Position numbers and translations under genes: made by a program | Part shown: positions 21,624 through 33,358 of the stretch, in pieces | Layout of the letters: the number at the start of each line of letters is the position of its first letter | How positions within the stretch are numbered: position 1 is the stretch's first letter | DNA from: Aureobasidium sp. EXF-3400 | Lineage: Eukaryota; Ascomycota; Dothideomycetes; Dothideales; Saccotheciaceae | Length of the DNA: 64,000 nt | Direction: 5' to 3' | Assembly (NCBI GenBank): GCA_024195585.1 | Contig: SWBL01000019.1 | Coordinates: forward strand, 62,001 to 126,000 | The notes under the pieces: generated by a model | Database searches by the model: none | Told to the model about the DNA's origin: nothing | What the model saw: only the letters and a program-made list of their open reading frames with translations

Positions 21624-23607
21624 TTAGAGCTTGTTCTCGGGAAGGTTGCTCCATTGGTAGCCAGCGGCGTCGCTGAACTTGTAGCCGTACGAGGAGGTGA
21701 AGTCGTCGAGAACGGAAGGACCGCGAGAGCCTGAAATCTGAATTAGTATTGACTATTGTAACATGCGCCTGGTAGAAGAAACTTGCCGTAAGGGTAGCCC
21801 ATGGGGACAATTTCCTTGTTGTCGTCGAGGTAGTGGAGAAGAGGGGTGAAGATTCTCCAGCTGGCGTCGAGCTCGTCGTCACGGACAAAGTTGGAGTGGT
21901 CACCCTTGAGAGCGTCGAGGATGAGAGACTCGTAGGCCTCGGGGATCTTCAGGTCGGAGAAGCGGCGGCGGTAGGTGAGATCCAGCTCAGTAACCACAGT
22001 CTGCATGCTCAGGCCAGGGAGCTTGGAGTTCATCTTGATGTACACGCTCTCATTGGGCTGAATACGGATGACAAGCTCGTTGCGGGGGATGTCCTTGAAG
22101 ATTCCAGAGGTGACATCCTTGAACTGAATGCGGACCTCAGTCTTCTGCTCGTTGAGAGCCTTACCAGCCTTGAGGATGAAGGGAACGCCGTCCCATCTCT
22201 CGTTCTTGATGTAGGCAACCATTGAGGCAAAGGTAGGGCAGCGGGATCCCTTGGGGACGGATTCGTCGTCCTTGTAAGAGGGCTTGGATCCGTCGAGAGA
22301 CTTCTCGTACTGGCCGATGATGACATTCTTGGGCTCGATAGGGGGCATGCCACGAAGAACACGGACCTTCTCGTCACGGATGTCCTCGGCAGAGAAAGAG
22401 ATGGGGCGCTCCATTGCGAGCAGGGTCAGGACCTGAAGGAGATGGTTCTGCATAACATCACGGATGATGCCGAACTCATCGAAGTATCCACCTCTGCCCT
22501 CGGTGCCGAAAGGCTCCTTGAAGGTAATCTTGCTGGTGTTAGTCACTTGTACGGCCTGATGAAGATATGCCAACATACCTGAACATTGTCGATGTGGTTA
22601 CGGTTCCAGTTGGAGCCGAAGAACTCATTGCCAAATCTGAGAATCAAGATGTTTTTGACCATCTCCTTACCAAGGTAGTGGTCAATACGGAAGATCTCCT
22701 CCTCCTTCCAGTTGGGCTCCAAAGCGTGCTGTAGCTCTCTGGAGCTGCCAAGGTCCTTACCGAAGGGCTTCTCAATCTGTAGATGGCTGTCAGCAACAGT
22801 TCGAGCTCACAAGGCACTGGACACTAACGATGATACGGGCAATGCCGTTCTTGGGGTAACAGTGCTTCTTGAGCATCTGCGAGACGATGATGAAGACACT
22901 GGGAGGCAAGGCCATGTAGAAGATGCGGTTAGTTTCTTTCTGGTTGTCCTTCTTCTCGAGTTCACTGAGGTGTTTCTCGAGGCCCTCGTAGTATTTGTCC
23001 TCTTCGTATTTGTCGCCTTGGATGTATGTGCAGAAGCTGCAGAACTCCTCCAGTTGGTCCTCAACCTCCTTTGTGGGGGTCTTGATGTTCGACTTGACAC
23101 GCTTGATGAACTCGGCGTGGTCCATCTTGCTTCGTGCGTAACCGACAATCTTGACGTTCTTGGGGAGGAAGTTGTTCTTGTGCTATATGTTGCTATCAGT
23201 TATAGCTCAACAAGAGCTCAAGCTTGATGCAAGCTTACCAGGCCGAAGAGAGCAGGGAACTGTGCGTTTGGTTAGCAAACTCATCGTGCAGGTCAATTGA
23301 CTGGCAAATGTGCTTACGGTCTTCTTCTTTGCAAGATCACCCGAAGCACCGAGAACGACGATGACGGTGTTCTCCTTGAGCTCCATGGTGCCGCTGTGGA
23401 TTCGAATTAGCTTGATGGCTCACAATTGAAGACGGCTGCAGGCGTCGCAAAGCGCGCGTCGACATGAGCTACGATTGACAGAGTCTGGCGGCGGATGATT
23501 GGGTTGCCTCACAAGTGACGGCAGAGTGATGGGGCATGCCAGAAGCAGGCGGGATTCGACACTTACGCGTTGGACTCGACCTCCGGGGTAATAACAGTGT
23601 CAGCCAT
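21624..23607 (-). CDS. ZWF1: Glucose-6-phosphate 1-dehydrogenase
   Basis: First enzyme of the oxidative pentose phosphate pathway, making NADPH in the cytosol. Seven exons (23607..23567, 23393..23318, 23259..23239, 23182..22829, 22776..22579, 22528..21787, 21730..21624) give 512 residues, matching Aspergillus gsdA size. Motifs: nucleotide-binding [38 protein letters not shown], active-site [51 protein letters not shown], and the C-terminal [12 protein letters not shown]. Exon 3 is 21 nt. The last intron starts GCAAGT rather than GT; only this junction gives the conserved Tyr-Gly-Ser-Arg-Gly-Pro (see findings). Start at 23607 is MADTVITPE, in good context (AAAATGG). Confidence 0.97.
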
Positions 23608-25388
23608 TTTGTCAAGAGTTACAGATGTGTGATGAGGTCCAAGGTCGTGGGTGAGGGTGGAACAGGACGAAGGATAAGTGCAGCTGTTTATCGGTTGAGG
23701 AACTTTGGCGGCCGAACTTCTGGAGGGGCAGGAACGATCGAGAGGACGGACCGAGTCTTCTGACGTAGTGTGCTTTGAAATGTAAAGTCGCGTCACAAAA
23801 CTTATATCGTTCAACAGCTGCTTTCGGCGCAAATAAAGCAACGCAGATGAGATGGGACGGATGCAAGAGTCAAACAAAGAGATTCGAATTCCAGAGGTCG
23901 CGCAAACAGTCGGAGAATTCACTTGTTTTGAATGCCACTCGACAATCCCTTTCTTCTTCGAGTCCGACTCCGGACAAGCACATCACTCGGCCAATGCACC
24001 TTTCGAAATGTCCGACGGCGAGCCGGGTACTGCGTCAGTACAGTATCTCCGCTCTGATGCCGAAGCCGCCAAAACGCTACCTAGCCAGCTAAGGACTTGA
24101 TACCGAGCGGTGCTGCTTTTTATCCAGGGCTGATTCTGTCGTTCTCGCACCCAGTTCACCGTCTGAGACGGCTCTTCATAATTACATCGAGCTGCCCAGA
24201 TATCTATCACAAGCTTCTCCGGAACGCAAACTACTTGACCTGCCAACAAATTCCCCGCGCGTAGCTGAACAGCTCTAACCCTTTGCGGCTCCAAAGCTAG
24301 GAGCTGATAGGAGCTGATGATGCGCGTTGGAGGCATCTCCGGAAACGCAAACGGCAGGTGTCTGCAGCTGCTAGGTTCTCCTAGGAGTCGCTGGCGACAG
24401 GTGCACTTTCTCCGTCGAGCCATTGTTCCTTCAGCCTGATCTTCTCCTGCCACCACTATCCATCTCAACTCTTCTTGTTATTTTACCGGCTCATAGGCAC
24501 AAGCATAACGCTGCAGACCATTCCAAACTTGATGGCAGCTTGGCGCGAGAAATCTCCGCTTCGGTGAATGCTTCAAGTTGAAGATTATTAATGACCTTTA
24601 CAAGTTTAGCGACGTCTTCACCGTCCATCGCCGGATGTTTCGGACATCCAACGAGTGAGAAAATAAACCGAAGAGCCCACTTCAAACCCCCAAAGCGGCC
24701 AGGTTGGGAACAGTAGCCGTCAGACTCATCTTCAAGGCGCTACTGTTACAGCCTGTCTCTCTCCCGGTTATTCTCGTATAACGATCTGACATTGCTGTTT
24801 CACTTTCGTGCCTATTTTCTACGGTGAGTCTCAGGATCTAATTGTACAGCAGCGAACAGGAACTGAACATCAATCCAGTACGAATTCTCTGCACGTTTGA
24901 GCGAACAAGCTTCTGTCTTTCTGTGAAGTGATCATGAGTGCAATACAATATCCATACCGAGTAATATGGTGATTCCAAGCTTAAGTACTGAAGTCTTGGT
25001 CGCGGCACCAGACAAGTGAGTTGGCGAGTGTTGGTTTTTCACGATGCTTGTACGCAAGTGCGTCCGTCGATTTTGTTGTATGACAACCACATAACATAGC
25101 TCCATGTTGACTGTATTGCCACAATTTAAGCAAGTAAAGCAGGACAATATATGAGAAGCAGTTGTTGCATCAATTTGGTCACTGATCATCGCGAGATAGT
25201 CGCCTTTTGAGCCAGTCGGTGCTGTTGTGGGCATAACCCTGTCATCAATTTCAGAGCTGTTAGGCGGATGTAAATAGTATATTCTACCAGCCACAATAGA
25301 TATGCAGACCATTAACAGACTAATAGAAAGATGTTGATGATTGTGTGAGATGGCTCTGACAGCTACGGTAGCAGATTCACTCAAAGTT
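23608..25388. other. Gene-poor region between G6PD and PEX6
   Basis: About 1.8 kb. It carries the G6PD promoter (right of 23607) and the PEX6 3' UTR. Small frames, such as 23852..24100 (plus, 82 codons, with a CFEC pair) and 24491..24685 (minus), show no recognisable family. I see no RNA gene or transposon ends. Confidence 0.45.
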
Positions 25389-28300
25389 CTATGCATACAT
25401 ATCCTCATCGTCACCAGCCACATCTCCAAATTGCACACCGTCTGAAGACTCAGCCATTGCTTTTCCCTTCCCTTTCCCCTTGCCAGACCCATTCATCGAC
25501 AGGTGGTCAGTCCTGATGACAAAATCTTCATCAACAATATCGGTGACCTCTCGATCAACTCCTTTACCTTTACCCTTGACACTTCCGCCAGATTCCGAAT
25601 TCGCCCTCTGCATTTGCATACGCAGCATTTGCGCAATCTGGCTGCGGGCGACCGTTTTGGCATCTGTGCCATTCGTCTGTTGAGCTGCATTCTCTTCTTT
25701 CTCCTTGCCGCCTTCAAACTCGCGACGCACGCGCTCGTAATGGCCTAGTTCATCAGCGCTTACACTAGGGACAAGCTCACGCTCGGCTGCCATGAAATCT
25801 TCCTCAGCCACGACAACGCTCGTGTCGGCTTCAGTGGCAAAGTGGTCAAAGAAGTAAGCTACCGAAATTGGGGGTTGAGGTGGGGATTGTGTAGCTCGCT
25901 CGCCATTGATTTCGGCCACTCTATCATCCACAATTCGAGCAGATCGAGTAATGGCTTTGAGCATAGCATCAGAGCAGAGAGCGTATAGATCGGCACCAGT
26001 GTATGTGAAGGGAAGCTTCTCAGCCACACGACCAAGATCCAATTCCGGATCAAGCGTGAATCTAAGAGGTGAGTGTCAGTAGGAAGTCTCGAGTCTGATC
26101 GGGGAGATTTATGCTTACTTTCTTGACAGAGCCTCCAAGATCTTTTGCTGCTTCTCGTGCGTATCACTGATACCAAGATACAGCATTTTGTCAAAACGAC
26201 CAGGACGCAACAGTGCGTGATCAAGCAAATCCGGTCTGTTGGTAGCACCGATCACGAACACACCACCACCACCTTCGTCTCCATCACTCATGCCGTCCAG
26301 TTCGGCGAGCAATTGACTGACGATACGATCCATCACACCACCGCTATCGCCTTGGTTGCCTCGTTTTGGTGCGACCGAGTCGAGTTCGTCAAAGAAAACG
26401 CAACAAGGTCTTGCATCTCTGGCCCTTTGGAAGACACGTCTCACGTTGGCTTCGGACTCGCCAATGTACATGTTGAGTAGTTCTGGTCCCTTGACGGAGA
26501 AGAAATTCAGGCTGAACTCTGTTGCAATGGCCTTTGCCAGTAATGTTTTTCCGGTTCCTGGAGGACCGTAGAACAGGATTCCGCTACGCTTCTTCAGACC
26601 CTTTGCGAAAAGCTCTGGACGCGAAAGTGGCAGCTGAATGGTCTCAATAACAGCCTCCTTGACATTGGCTAAACCTCCAACATCTGACCATTGCACGTTA
26701 GGAATTTTTGGCGCGCCAATCGAGTCTGCAAAATTCTTCCTAGCATCATCGACGGCCTTGTCGAAGTCTGCAGATGTAAGTGATGTAGCTGAATCGCCAC
26801 CAGCTAGCTGAATGTCCCTGACAGAAATTGCTACTTCGCGAGACACAGTAGCTGCAGCTGCCAGAGACTCGAGGCGGATTGCCTGGTTGAGTACAGCCCG
26901 TTCTGCAACATCGACAAGATCACCAGCGACTAGAGCAGCGGTCTTTACAGCCACAGAGCTCAGATCGACCGAAGGTGAAACAACGAGACCCGAATTTGCG
27001 ATGATCGATTGGAGAATGCCTTCTCTTTCTGCCTCATCAGGCGCTGTCATCTCGAGTTCATGCGTGAAAAGACCACGAATAGCATCGGGGATTTTGTCTA
27101 CTTCTGTCGATGTAGCGATCAACACACGACAGCTCGCTAGAATGTCTTTCAGAGCTCCAGCCATACGATCTGAATTGAGAGCTTCCAGGTGACGAATCAA
27201 GAGCGATGTGTGCTGTGCGCCACAATGTAGTCCTCGTTCGGCTCTAGCTTTGAGGAAGCCTTCTGTCTTGGTGTCTCCACCTCCGGTAGCTCCTTCCGAG
27301 ACCAATTCATACGCATCGATAGAGAAGACATGAGCACCTAGATCATGGCAAGCACGTGAAACCGTATATGCTTTGCCAATGTTTCTCTGAGTTGATGTCA
27401 AAAGAATAGCAAGAGGTGGAAGACCGAGATGGACAGCGCGAGGACTCATAGCGGCTGCCATAAGCTCACGTATGCGCCGCTGCAATACCGGTACATGTTC
27501 TTTGGGTGGTGCACGAAGATGAGAAGTTCCGCTTACGGCCGACCTAGGTACCTTCCTGATGCCATAATAAAACTCCCACGAGTTTTGCGTTGTAGAAGGC
27601 AGCTTCCTTTGCAGTGCCCCTGATTGACTCATTCTAGTTTCCGCAGGGTCGATGGTCACAACACCTCCCCAAAGACTCGATTCTTCAGCATCCTGAGCAT
27701 CGTTGGTCAAAGGTGAACTCACGTCACCGATCTGAAACCATGCAACTGCCGAACCATGGGATCGAACCTTTGCGGAGTTGTCGCCCGAAGAAGACTCAAG
27801 ATGAGTCAGTATGTCATTCGTCTCGTCTGCAGCACCTCCTTCAAAAACTGCTTTTCCCAATGCTTCGTCGATTGGGATGGCGATGAGATCACCAGACTTC
27901 ACAATGCGCTGCTTTTGCTTGAAGTAATCTTGTAGCCGGGCGAACAAACTCGGTTGAGTCGACTTTTCCTCCGAGAGGGGTGTCGACAGCCTGGATAGAG
28001 TCACCTCCTTAGCGGTAGGTGGTAGAGATGAACTCTGGAGTCTTGACTTGGTTTGTCCAGGACGCAAGAAGCTAGAGACATCGGTGATTCGCAAAGATGT
28101 TATTCGCACATGACTGGGACTCCCGAGATTGGCTAGTAGAACAGGTGATAGGTAGAGTGTAGCAGGAGCGACAGATATGGAGTGTGATGAAGGTATGCTA
28201 TCGCGTCGACCAGATTTGTTATTCAGTGGGTACTTTTGCGGCTTGATTGACAGGCTGTCAGGCAGTCCATATATCCTGAGTGGTCTCCACGTAGCATTTT

Positions 28301-29666
28301 CATCTATCTCTTGATCTCGGAAGAAGGCCATCAAGGAATTTGTACTCGCAGGATCTTCCGCTACTTGCAACTGAACCCAGTCACCAGAGAAGCATCCAAG
28401 TTTTGCTAAAGCACTTGTGTCGACATACACTCGAGCTTCCTCGTCCTGATGGGAACCTGGTTTTGGATAAAGGAAGTCATCTGGGATGCGTTCCAGAAGG
28501 CCCTGGGTCTTGAAGGTTTTGGTTCGTCCTCCTTGAGTACCTCTCATAGTTGTGGACGTCATTGACGAGAACACAGATCCAGGGGTATTGATACCTCGCT
28601 GACTTCCAAAGAGCCTAGGAGTTGCATTCGACCTGGCAGAAAGTATTCCTGAGGGCTGAGATCCAATAGAAGGCGAATTCAAAGAAATCATATCATCTGA
28701 ATCATCTGAAAGATCACCCAAATCGGACAAAGCATCGTCAGAAGTCAAGTCCGAGTCCAGCACAGTATCGGTGGGCGGTGAGTTTGCCGTTGAATGTGCG
28801 CCATCTTCAGCGGCAGTGTAGAAAGCTTCGTTGGCGGTGTCTTCGTCTGGCTGCGAAAAAGTCACAGAGCGACTTGGCTTTGTACGACGCTCAGCTTGCG
28901 AAACGACAACTATCTGTGTTGTCAGAGTTACAAGTCCTTGAGAGACAGGCTCACAGGCTGTGATCAGAGCAGGGGACGCAGAGGCCTGCGCTTGAGAAGG
29001 TGCCAATGTGAGGGGTAACATGTCACCAGCTCTTACGACGCGAGCAGTATCCAAGGCATCTCGTACAACCCGAGTTACTTGGTCGGAATCAACTGCGACT
29101 GTAGATCTGAGGTGCTTCTCTTTCCCACTCTTCACAACTCGCAGCGAGGTGTTCCCATTGGTTTTCCGAATGCCATTGACGTTTTCCAAGGCTGCTGAAT
29201 CGAGCGAAACGTAGACCAGGTCGAGGGGAAGTGCTACAACGTGGGTGATACAGATTTCGAGGGTTGAGGCGGGGCGGAGAGAGCGATTGGGCGATTGAGT
29301 ATGCAATGCTCGCTGAAGAGCGTGAGCTACGTGAGAGAAGGTTGAGATCCTGATGGAAGAGTGTGGCAGATCGGGGTGACCTCGAGGCAGTCTTCTGCAT
29401 GGTATGACGACCCACTGGGTAGCTGCATCGGCGACAACGGTAGACGGAGCCCAGGGAGTGATGGCAACATGATAGATCGAAGCAGAGTCCGGAGATGAGG
29501 AAGGAAACAAGTCGTCGACCAGATCGTGGGAAAGCAGGGCAATCTCTCCTTTAAGCTTGGTGTCGAGATGGGCATGACCAGAGATGGGGGCTTTGTCTGG
29601 TCTCCTGGCGGCGCCTCTCTTGCGCTTCAATGAGCCGGACGACGCTTCGATGGGAGCCATAGGCAT
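25389..29666 (-). CDS. PEX6: Peroxin-6, AAA+ ATPase of peroxisome biogenesis
   Basis: Pex6 forms a hexamer with Pex1 that extracts ubiquitinated Pex5 from the peroxisomal membrane. Exons 29666..26119 and 26061..25389 (AA|A, GTAAGC..TAG) give 1,406 residues, like other filamentous-fungal Pex6. The D2 AAA domain is complete: Walker A GILFYGPPGTGKTLLAK (G at about 1,034), SEANVRRVFQRARDA, Walker B CCVFFDELDSVAPKRG, sensor FVIGATNRPDLLD and Arg-finger region LLRPGRFDK. The D1 P-loop (about residues 750-765, STQRNIGKAYT) is degenerate, as known for Pex6. The N-terminal 650 residues include Ser/Asp-rich insertions. The C-terminus ends in a KGKGKGKA stretch and an acidic tail. The gene starts MPMAP; ATGs at 29666 and 29660 are both possible. 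Confidence 0.96.
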
Positions 29667-30441
29667 GCGGCGATGCGACTAGCAGCTGGACGAGCTAGAA
29701 GTAAGCTAGTTGTATACGTTGCTATATCTTGTACATTGGCGACTGGTGCAGTGTAGAAGTTCGTGGGGTCTCTCTCGGCAACCTGGCAATGGGGAAAGCT
29801 CCCGAACAGCCGAGGTCGGCCTGGCAAGATAGGCACATGCGCTTATCGTCGCGCGCCGTCCTTTTCCCTCCAGTTTTGAACGGTAGAGACAAGCCGAGGC
29901 CATGCCATAGACTGCTTCGACCTACCTCTCGTCTTGACAAAGATGCCCAAGGGTCATGAAGATGAAGATGAAGATGGAACGACAAGTAGCGTACATGGTC
30001 AACCTAATCACGCATGCTAGTTGGAAACAGCCGGCACCGCCTGCCCAAACAAGACATGTAATTAGCTGCATCTGTGGAGAACGGCAGACCCGGAGATAGC
30101 CAGCGACATACCTATTGCACAGTACTGGCTGATCGGCGCGGTCGGGTCGACAACGTGTGTGGCTTTGGCAAGCACATGCGTCATGCATCGAAAAAGTGCA
30201 TGCGGCTGAGCCATGTTTTGATTCCAACCGGCATGGACAAGCACTAAGTTACTGTTGAACTTGCTGCTGCTTGCTCTGTGACTTGGACAAACCATGGCCC
30301 TCTGCTTTTTCCCCCTCAGAGCCTCCTTTCCATCAATCTGCCTCTCCTGACTTGTTTATACCTCACTTCTCTTCTTGTGCTTCGACTGATGTTGATTTCT
30401 TCTATACCACTGTCTGGCTGTACACCCACCCCCTCACCGAC
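29667..30441. other. Divergent promoter region between PEX6 and lipase gene
   Basis: 775 bp between start codons. The frame of the lipase stays open upstream to about 30,271 but has no ATG before 30442. No separate gene is seen. Confidence 0.5.
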
Positions 30442-32844
30442 ATGCCACATGTCTCGTCGCACACACACCACTCGGAGCCGGACGCTGATGTCGGCTCGAC
30501 CCAGTTGAATCACAAAGCAGAGGCTGCCATCGAATTCGCCCACCAGGCCGAGCGTCTCGCCCAATATACCCCCGAGCAGGAACGGAAGCGCCATTCGGGT
30601 TCCACTCAGGCTGTCGAAGCCAAATTTGTGACGGCTCAAGATCCTGTCATCGTGACCGCTAACGGCAAGCGCCTACCTGCTGTGCCTATAGACGAAGCAT
30701 TGAAACTTAATCTCTTGAAAGACCAACTCGATGACCGCCAGTCGGATGGCCGCATCCCCGTCAAATACATATCACGCAAGGCTAGAGATGGCACAATGCA
30801 TGGTATTCTCGAGAGAGACGGCGCGTGCCAGAGCAGTGAGCCGAGCGCACCTCTGAGAGAAGCCGCCGCCCCCTCGCGCACGAATCCGATGTTCCCGCCT
30901 CTTCCGACTTATGGCCCGCCGAGTCTTCTTAGGACACTTCACTGCTGCTTCTTCAGGACAACAAGTTCTGTCTTATCTTTCCTATTTCTTCTGGTCATCG
31001 TGCTAGGTGCCGCCTTCACCAGCATCCCACTCGCTTTCGAACACATTCGATTACGACTTCTGCTCAAGAATCCGGATAAGAGGAGGCCATTCTTCGAAGA
31101 AGAACAACAGCGCAAGAAGGCTCGTGCAGAAGCAAATCGCGATTGGGTAAAAGGCAAGCCTCCCACAACTCCTGCTGAAGTAGAAACATCGCCCCCACAA
31201 GATGGTGAATTTGTCCCCACCGAGGGCGGCCCGGATCCTCTGGTCTGCGATCCTGGATACTATGCCCGGCGTGTGGGCTTGGACGTTGAGATATTTGATG
31301 TTGAAACTGAAGATGGCTTCATCATTGAGCTGTGGCACGTATATAATCCTAGGGAGTATCGTCCAGTATCGCCATCTGCCCATGGACCTCGAGGACCCGA
31401 CATCTTCGGGACCACCACATCCGATTCCGAGTTCGGCGAGGCTGAACGCGCTTTCCCAGCAGGCAACAAAAAATATCCCGTTTTGATGATTCACGGTCTT
31501 TTGCAATCGGCTGGTGCATACTGTTGCACTGACGATGACAGTCTGGCTTTTTATCTCGCTAAGAGCGGTTACGATGTTTGGCTTGGGAACAACAGATGTG
31601 GTTTCAACCCTCGACACACCTTACTCGATTACGCTGATCCGCGCATGTGGTCTTGGAACATTCGTCAGATGGGCGTTCTGGATCTCCCCGCTCTTATCTC
31701 GCGCGTACTCTCAGAGACGGGCTTCGAGAAGCTGGGTTTGGTCTGCCACAGCCAAGGCACCACGCAGACTCTGGTTGCTCTTGCAAAAGAGCAACGTCCA
31801 GACATTGGCGAAAAGATTTCGGTCTTCTGCGCGTTAGCACCAGCCGCTTATGCTGGACCTCTGATTGGCAAGGCATACTTCAAGTTCATGCGCGTGATCA
31901 ATCCCAACTTCTTCCGCTGTATATTTGGTATTCATGCTTTCATTCCGTTTATGATGCGGATGCACAAGATACTTCCAGCCAAGCTATACGGCGCAATGGG
32001 TTACCGCGTGTTTAGCTTCCTTTTTAATTGGACCGACACTAGATGGGAGATGGACCTGCGCAATCGATTGTTCCAGTTTGCCCCCGTCTATGTCAGCGCT
32101 GAAAGTATGCGCTGGTGGCTCGGAAGAGAGTGCTTTGCGAAGCAGAAGTGTATCCTTGCCACGAGAGAAGAAGGTCGTATGGAAGATGAAGAGGACGAGG
32201 AAGAGGATGCAGTCATCCGTCGTTATTATGAGGGCGAACATACCGACACCGAAAAGTCTCCTGACCGGGCTAGCCGAGAACGACCTACTAGGGACCAACT
32301 TGGACTACCTCATCAAGATCGAGACAAGAGCGAAGAGCGAGGCAAGTATGCCTGGTTCAACGAACAATTCCCGCCATTAGCCATGTGGGTAGCCGGCAAC
32401 GATGATCTGGTTGATGGACGGCGCCTCCTGAGACGCTTCGATCGTGGCCGCGAACCTCACGTCAATGTCGTGCACAAGAAGATCATCGAGGGATATGAGC
32501 ACCTCGATGTCATCTGGGCCATGGATGTGATCGAAAAGGTCGGCAAAGAAGTCAAAGATATCATCTGGGCCACAGCATCCGAGGCAGCTCGCATGCAGTG
32601 CCGGACACCAGTTGGTTGCGAAGACAAGCCTGGAGTCCAAGAGAAAGCGAACAGTGATCTGGTCGACAGCTTCCACGATGAGAAAAACTCACGCGAGATG
32701 GGTGTGGATGCCAGCAAAGCCAATGCCAACAAGAACCCTGGCCCTGTAAGCCCTACTCAAGTCGACACCACAGCAGGAGAATGGAGCAAGGACTTAAGAC
32801 ATGATCGAGACGAGGCTAAGAACAATGCCGATAAGCAACACTAG
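30442..32844 (+). CDS. Membrane-anchored acid-lipase/steryl ester hydrolase-like protein
   Basis: A single exon of 800 residues. The N-terminal 170 residues are polar. One membrane segment follows (VLSFLFLLVIVLGAAFTSI, about residues 176-194), then a basic linker, then an alpha/beta hydrolase with an N-terminal AB-hydrolase-associated region (DVETEDGFIIELWHVYNP). Core motifs: oxyanion-loop MIHGLLQSAGAYC, LAFYLAKSGYDVWLGNNRCG, a nucleophile elbow CHSQG (Ser about 437) and WVAGNDDLVDG plus YEHLDVIW, probable Asp and His of the triad. This order matches Tgl1/Yeh1/Yeh2-type steryl ester hydrolases of lipid droplets and membranes. A long acidic insertion (MEDEEDEEEDAV) splits the lid region. The first in-frame ATG is used as start. 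Confidence 0.88.
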   Translation: MPHVSSHTHHSEPDADVGSTQLNHKAEAAIEFAHQAERLAQYTPEQERKRHSGSTQAVEAKFVTAQDPVIVTANGKRLPAVPIDEALKLNLLKDQLDDRQSDGRIPVKYISRKARDGTMHGILERDGACQSSEPSAPLREAAAPSRTNPMFPPLPTYGPPSLLRTLHCCFFRTTSSVLSFLFLLVIVLGAAFTSIPLAFEHIRLRLLLKNPDKRRPFFEEEQQRKKARAEANRDWVKGKPPTTPAEVETSPPQDGEFVPTEGGPDPLVCDPGYYARRVGLDVEIFDVETEDGFIIELWHVYNPREYRPVSPSAHGPRGPDIFGTTTSDSEFGEAERAFPAGNKKYPVLMIHGLLQSAGAYCCTDDDSLAFYLAKSGYDVWLGNNRCGFNPRHTLLDYADPRMWSWNIRQMGVLDLPALISRVLSETGFEKLGLVCHSQGTTQTLVALAKEQRPDIGEKISVFCALAPAAYAGPLIGKAYFKFMRVINPNFFRCIFGIHAFIPFMMRMHKILPAKLYGAMGYRVFSFLFNWTDTRWEMDLRNRLFQFAPVYVSAESMRWWLGRECFAKQKCILATREEGRMEDEEDEEEDAVIRRYYEGEHTDTEKSPDRASRERPTRDQLGLPHQDRDKSEERGKYAWFNEQFPPLAMWVAGNDDLVDGRRLLRRFDRGREPHVNVVHKKIIEGYEHLDVIWAMDVIEKVGKEVKDIIWATASEAARMQCRTPVGCEDKPGVQEKANSDLVDSFHDEKNSREMGVDASKANANKNPGPVSPTQVDTTAGEWSKDLRHDRDEAKNNADKQH

Positions 32845-33358
32845 ACTGTTTACTCTTCTTCTCATTCACATTTATCATCTTTCTTTTCTCTTTATTTTTT
32901 TCTAGATTTGGGAGGGGTTTGCATTGGAACATGCCTTGGGTGTTTGCATTAATCATGTTGTGTGCGCTTCTTGTTCTTTAGAGATATCCTCATCGTTCAC
33001 TATACCACCACTAGCTAAATGATTATATAATGTTTCTGCCTTAAAAAGGTTTCCCGTCTTCGGCCATTTACCTGTACAGATCTAGGAATGTGGAGTACCT
33101 TGATCTTACTTAGTATCCTATACCATGTGTTTGCAGTAGATACATTTCCACACCGATACTTTACAAAGCTCCGATGCTTCGAGGGTTTCTCTGTGTGGTG
33201 GCTAGCTTATGGTCTTGTGCCCCTGAAACCTGACGAGGCACTAAATGCAAAATTGACACCTTCAGGAAGGGTACCAACCGAATAATGCACAATACACCAA
33301 TGGCTCGATGGACACTTGTTTGCTCCTTCGGAGGAAGTGGGACTGAATCTCCACAATA
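32845..33358. other. Convergent 3' flanks of lipase and Sel1-repeat gene
   Basis: 514 bp, T-rich just after the lipase stop (TTTCTTTTCTCTTTATTTTTTTC). No gene is supported; a 65-codon plus frame at 33088..33285 has no features. Confidence 0.5.

Noticed and set aside
24932..25492. 186-codon minus frame
   Set aside because: It overlaps the PEX6 3' exon in another frame and shows no conserved features.
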